From assembly GCA_002791215.1 (NCBI GenBank), contig PFWQ01000047.1:1-8603 (forward strand): 8,603 nt of DNA, given 5' to 3'. The notes below the pieces were generated by a model that worked only from the letters and a program-made list of their open reading frames with translations, had not been told where the DNA came from and did no database searches. Position numbers and translations under genes: made by a program. Shown piece by piece: positions 6,138 to 8,603 of this stretch. This DNA is from a candidate division SR1 bacterium CG_4_9_14_3_um_filter_40_9. GTDB taxonomy: Bacteria; Patescibacteriota; Gracilibacteria; Absconditabacterales; Absconditicoccaceae. The number at the start of each line of letters is the position of its first letter. The first letter of the stretch is position 1.

Positions 6138-6165
6138 AGTAGAAAGTAAAAAGTAGAAAGTACAA
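6138..6165. repeat. Heptamer tandem array in the rsmE leader
   Basis: Four 7-nt units of the form AGTANAA (plus strand) run from 6138 to 6165, immediately upstream of the rsmE ATG on the minus strand. They lie between the promoter-like element and the start codon, so they would be part of the rsmE 5' leader. Same unit length and copy number as the arrays inside rsmE. Confidence 0.65.
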
Positions 6166-6182
6166 AGTTGATTAACAAAATC

Positions 6183-6210
6183 ACTATACCAAAAACACTT
6201 CAGTCTGCAA
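6183..6210 (-). promoter_or_regulatory. Sigma70-type promoter for rsmE
   Basis: On the minus strand TTGCAG (6205-6210) and TATAGT (6183-6188) are separated by 16 nt. The -10 hexamer and the spacing are the same as in the promoter at 7825-7852. It lies downstream of the terminator of the preceding gene and about 50 nt before the rsmE start, which fits independent transcription of rsmE, perhaps on into murE. Confidence 0.55.
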
Positions 6211-6227
6211 GAAATAATTTTCTTTAT

Positions 6228-6255
6228 AAAAAAAAGCTCAGATTAACCGAGCTTT
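6228..6255 (-). terminator. Intrinsic terminator of the 117-aa gene
   Basis: On the minus strand AAAGCTC (6249-6255) and GAGCTTT (6233-6239) form a 7-bp stem with a 9-nt loop, running directly into a T tract to 6228. It begins 31 nt after the TAA at 6287. This is the clearest rho-independent terminator in the window and supports the reality of the short gene upstream. Confidence 0.8.
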
Positions 6256-6286
6256 ATGGAGTAATGATAATACGTGTTAGTTTTTC

Positions 6287-6640
6287 TTATCCCTTGTCAG
6301 CGGGGTAGCCCAATTTAGCGAATTGCTGCTTCATACCAGTCACGACGGACTGCTCAAGCCCTTGTTCCCATGCTAGAAAGAGAACAGAGATTTTCTGGTT
6401 GAATGAGGCGTTGGATTTTATCAGAGAGCTGGCCAATAACAACTCACTCAAAATGGGCCGTGCTTTTGCGAGCCCTTCTCCTGAAAGATTCTTGGCGACA
6501 AGGTCGGAGATCGTCTTAAAGTTATTCTGTTTTTCGACCCGTTCCTTGATCTCAGTTTCTTCGTCGCGATTTACATTGATAAGCACGACCAGGGTGTTCC
6601 AAGGATCTCCTGTAACGGTAAAGATGATGTACTTTTTCAT
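6287..6640 (-). CDS. Hypothetical protein, 117 aa
   Basis: ATG at 6638-6640, TAA at 6287-6289. I do not recognise the family. The N-terminus MKKYIIFTVTGDPWNTLVVL looks like an edge beta strand followed by a second one; the rest (residues about 28-110) is mostly amphipathic helix with mixed charge, no signal peptide and no obvious membrane segment. It contains no UGA: all seven glycines use GGN, unlike most neighbours. It has its own likely promoter (6712-6739) and a strong terminator, so it is probably a single-gene transcript. An array of 8-nt repeats sits in its leader, starting 14 nt before the ATG. A purine-rich AAAGAAAAGA stretch is the only hint of a ribosome binding site. Confidence 0.7.
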   Translation of the reverse strand: MKKYIIFTVTGDPWNTLVVLINVNRDEETEIKERVEKQNNFKTISDLVAKNLSGEGLAKARPILSELLLASSLIKSNASFNQKISVLFLAWEQGLEQSVVTGMKQQFAKLGYPADKG

Positions 6641-6654
6641 AATCTTTTCTTTTT

Positions 6655-6718
6655 GTATTTTTGTATTTTTGTATATTTGTATATTTGTATATTTGTATAT
6701 TTGTATATTTGTATATAT
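6655..6718. repeat. Octanucleotide tandem array upstream of the 117-aa gene
   Basis: Eight 8-nt units are in exact register, with G at 6655, 6663, 6671 and so on to 6711: two GTATTTTT, five GTATATTT and one GTATATAT. It lies between the -35-like element and the start codon of the minus-strand gene. On that strand each unit reads AAATATAC or AAAAATAC, so units resemble -10 boxes. Nearly perfect units suggest recent expansion or slippage. Confidence 0.85.
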
Positions 6719-6739
6719 ACATATTCCCTAAAAAGTCAA
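6712..6739 (-). promoter_or_regulatory. Putative promoter for the 117-aa gene
   Basis: On the minus strand TTGACT (6734-6739) and TATATA (6712-6717) are 16 nt apart. The -10 lies in the end unit of the octamer array, and the -35 lies next to the end of the IS element, so the IS may have brought or replaced part of the promoter. Several other AT-rich hexamers in the array could also serve as -10. Confidence 0.4.
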
Positions 6740-7770
6740 TTCTACATTATGTAGATTCTAATTTAAATCCGCACAGTAAGTTTTAAGGACTTCTGTAGGA
6801 GTAAGATAATTATTTCTTTTTCTAGGTCTATTATTAAGAAGGTTTACGTAATAATCAAGTTCTTTCTGACTGACGTTTGATAGTCTCGTTTTCTTAGGAT
6901 AGAACTGTCTTAGTAATCAATTCGTGTTCTCATTTAAACCTCTTTGGCCTGGATTTCAAACGTCAGCAAAGTAGGTGTCTAAACCGCATAATCATTTCCA
7001 CATATAATGCTCTATAAACTCTCTTCAATTATCTAATGTTACTGTTTTCTTAAGTTCTTCAGGTAGATTTTTGAATAACTGACGTGTAGTTTCGGTAACA
7101 ATAGTTGCGTATTTTTCTTGTAAAACTCCTGCCAATTCAAATCAACTTTTCCTTTCTGTAAATGTTACAAATCCTCATTTTCTTCGAGCTTACCGGACAG
7201 TGTCTCATTCCCAATGTCCAATTTCTGTCTTATATTTCACGGCTAGCGGTCTTTCATGAATGCTTTTACGTTCAGGAATATATCACGCTTTGATTGTTCA
7301 ATACTTATATTTCTTCCCTCTTCTTCTAAAGTACGCTTTTATTAGTTCTGGGTGATTACGCTTAATATGGCTATATATCGTATCTTTGGACATCACTTCT
7401 CATGTTTTTCTTCTCCATCTTCAAGCTACCTGTTCCGGAGATCGATATTGCTTAATCTTCTCAACTATGAATATATCTAATGGATCTCAACGTTGTATTT
7501 TGTAATGAAGAACGTTTATCAACCTTCTTTTTGTTTGTCTCATAACCCATGCTATCGAAGCAATATATTCTCCATTCACGGAATACTTCCTTATCTCATC
7601 AGAAATACTGCTATTACTTCTTTTGAGTTTCTTAGCTATTGGTCTATGCTTTAGACCCTCTTCAAGATAAACTTGAATTTTTATACATTCTTGGGATAAG
7701 GAGCCAACCGGCTCTTTTTCTTTAAGATAAAAAATTCCAATTTTAATTATGGCGAATCTGCCATAGTTAA
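6740..7770 (-). mobile_element. IS30-family insertion sequence, ends approximate
   Basis: The element is defined by its transposase (6758-7747). Ends are not certain. Beyond the 3' end lies the palindrome TCTACATTATGTAGA (6741-6755), and beyond the 5' end an imperfect palindrome, TATGGC-GAATCT-GCCATA (7749-7766). The two ends share ATG, AGATTC and AATT blocks in the same order when read inward, with gaps, which may be a degenerate terminal inverted repeat. I found no convincing target duplication. Confidence 0.55.
6758..7747 (-). pseudogene. IS30-family transposase with an in-frame TAA and no normal start codon
   Basis: The frame encodes about 329 codons. An N-terminal helix-turn-helix region (VYLEEGLKHRPIAKKLKRS) is followed by the DDE core: GHWEGDTV (D182), TLDNG (D239), NENTNGLLRQF (E273), with 33 residues between D239 and E273, the IS30 spacing. 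NNRPRKRNNYLTPTEVL near the end is also typical. Twelve UGA codons are read as Gly. TAA at 7190-7192 (codon 186) interrupts the conserved glycine position just after GDTV; TGA to TAA is one transition. No ATG, GTG or TTG lies in frame between the upstream stop (7793-7795) and the HTH, so codon 1 is placed at an ATT (7745-7747) only for numbering. It is probably inactive unless sequencing errors are to blame. Confidence 0.85.
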
Positions 7771-7824
7771 AAACTGTTCGAATCCGATGGATTTAATCTG
7801 TCAAAAAAAGGAGATTTTTGCAAT

Positions 7825-7852
7825 TTGAAATATGAAAACTTTTTCGTATAGT
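7825..7852 (+). promoter_or_regulatory. Sigma70-type promoter of the restriction-modification gene
   Basis: TTGAAA (7825-7830) and TATAGT (7847-7852) are 16 nt apart. Transcription would begin near 7859, giving a leader of only about 22 nt before the ATG at 7881. The G-rich GGGGGAG at 7853-7859 is too far from the ATG and too close to the start site to act as a normal ribosome binding site. The rest of 7771-7880 holds no gene. Confidence 0.6.
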
Positions 7853-7880
7853 GGGGGAGATTTAGATTCTATACATATTC

Positions 7881-8603
7881 ATGGCACAACTTTTCTGAAC
7901 AGGAACCATAAAATCACATACCGAAGTCCTCTCTGGATTTGACGAGGCAAAGATTTCCCTGATCCAGAAACTTCATCAAGACTGGAAAAACTGACTACTT
8001 GCCGGCGAAACAGAATACGAACAGACTTTCAACCAGCTTTTTTTCTGAGAATTGCTCGGCTATGAAGATAGAAGCAACCGCATCCCCAAAGGCGCAGTAG
8101 CCGGGACATGAATAGCTGATCTCACCTTATGATATTTTAAGGAGGGGAAATATGATCCCGAAAACGTTCAAATCGTCTGCGAACTCAAATGAGCCAAAAC
8201 CAATCTCGTCAAAAAACAATTCTGACATGGTGGACTTTCACCTGTGGGACAAGGTTTTTCCTACAAGACAGGGTTTAAAAATTGTAAACGATTGATCGTC
8301 TCAAACTTCTATGAAATCAGACTCTACAGAGACAATCAGACTGACTTTGAAGTGTGGACTTTGGACGAACTTAGTGATTCCAAAGATAACTATTTCAATC
8401 TCAGAAAATTATATCTACTTTTGCACAGAGATAATCTTCTTACCCATACAGGCAAATCCAAAACCGAAGACCTGCTTTCCCATTTCAGAGAAGAACAGAA
8501 AGAAATCACCGCGAAATTTTATAAAGGATACAAAACACTCAGAGTGGAGCTGATCAACGATATGAAGCAGAGAAATCCGTGAACAGGAATTGAAATCTTG
8601 ATA
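7881..8603 (+). CDS. Type IIG-like restriction-modification enzyme, N-terminal nuclease region (partial)
   Basis: The visible 241 residues match the N-terminal part of large single-chain enzymes that fuse a PD-(D/E)xK nuclease to an Eco57I-type N6-adenine methylase. Seen: TFNQLFFGELLGYE (49-62), AGTGIADLTLG (74-84) with D80, IVCELKGAKTNLVKKQ (98-113) with the E101-x-K103 pair, LSPVGQGFSYKT (119-130), and LIVSNFYEIRLYR (138-150) before the helical connector with LLL and KTEDLL blocks. D80 and E101/K103 form the nuclease site. Eight UGA codons are Gly (for example at residue 6, 38, 56, 104 and 116). The methylase motif (NPPY) and target recognition domain would lie beyond 8603. It sits beside an IS element, as accessory restriction genes often do. 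The start is the first ATG after the promoter. An orphan nuclease or a BREX-like enzyme cannot be excluded without the rest. Confidence 0.82.

Noticed and set aside
7776..7785. GTTCGAATCC, which looks like a tRNA T-loop
   Set aside because: The flanks do not pair as a T stem, and no acceptor, D or anticodon arm can be found around it.
6716..7880. TATACATATTC present on both sides of the IS (6716-6726 and 7870-7880), a possible target duplication
   Set aside because: Eleven bases is too long for an IS30 target duplication, the right copy lies over 100 nt outside the transposase, and both copies are AT-rich promoter-type sequence.
8139..8553. AAGGAGGGG followed by an ATG at 8153 and a long second frame inside the restriction gene
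   Set aside because: The best Shine-Dalgarno-like match in the window, but it lies inside a well-matched nuclease domain in another frame, and the overlapping frame resembles no protein. Other genes here do not use such motifs.

Overview
The window reads as genomic DNA from a bacterium that decodes UGA as glycine (NCBI genetic code 25), so most likely a Candidate Phyla Radiation lineage of the Absconditabacteria (SR1) or Gracilibacteria (BD1-5/GN02) type. With the standard code nearly every gene here looks broken. With UGA = Gly, nine coding regions become continuous, family-typical proteins, and more than 50 in-frame UGA codons are explained. Many sit at family-invariant glycines: both glycines of the RsmE GPEGG motif, the DxG motif of RuvX/YqgF, the FG and MG positions of the MurE C-terminal domain, and the GG near the end of a MazG-like protein. 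Every gene whose end is visible stops with TAA or TAG. I cannot tell SR1 from BD1-5 from this sequence alone.

Layout. At 1-192 (minus) is the start of a secreted or membrane protein that runs off the left edge. 193-599 has no gene but holds a dispersed inverted-repeat element and short period-10 repeats. 600-2744 (plus) is a gene cluster: tsaB (t6A tRNA modification), ruvX/yqgF, a MazG-like NTP pyrophosphohydrolase and a DUF559 endonuclease-like protein. Convergent to it, 2755-6640 (minus) holds, in transcription order, a 117-aa orphan protein with its own promoter and terminator, rsmE (16S rRNA m3U1498 methyltransferase), murE-like ligase and a DUF58 protein. 6758-7747 (minus) is an IS30-family transposase with DD(33)E spacing, but it has an in-frame TAA at codon 186 and no recognisable start codon. 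From 7881 (plus) a good promoter drives the N-terminal nuclease part of a large type IIG-like restriction-modification enzyme that runs off the right edge.

The most unusual feature is the repeats. Short elements built of 7- or 8-nt units arranged as imperfect inverted repeats lie not only between genes but inside them. RsmE carries three (42, 63 and 63 nt, each a multiple of three), TsaB carries one made of octamers, and DUF58 carries a different hairpin-forming repeat. All add 14-23 residues to presumed surface loops and leave the conserved cores intact, much as Rickettsia palindromic elements do. Other repeats supply the 3' ends of ruvX and the DUF559 gene. The distribution of UGA is also patchy: the first 312 codons of murE use none, the last 123 use five.

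How the genes fit together: most are housekeeping functions (tRNA and rRNA modification, nucleotide sanitation, peptidoglycan precursor synthesis, DNA repair). The right edge is accessory (IS element, restriction-modification). There is no sign of a large multi-gene defence or biosynthetic system inside the window.
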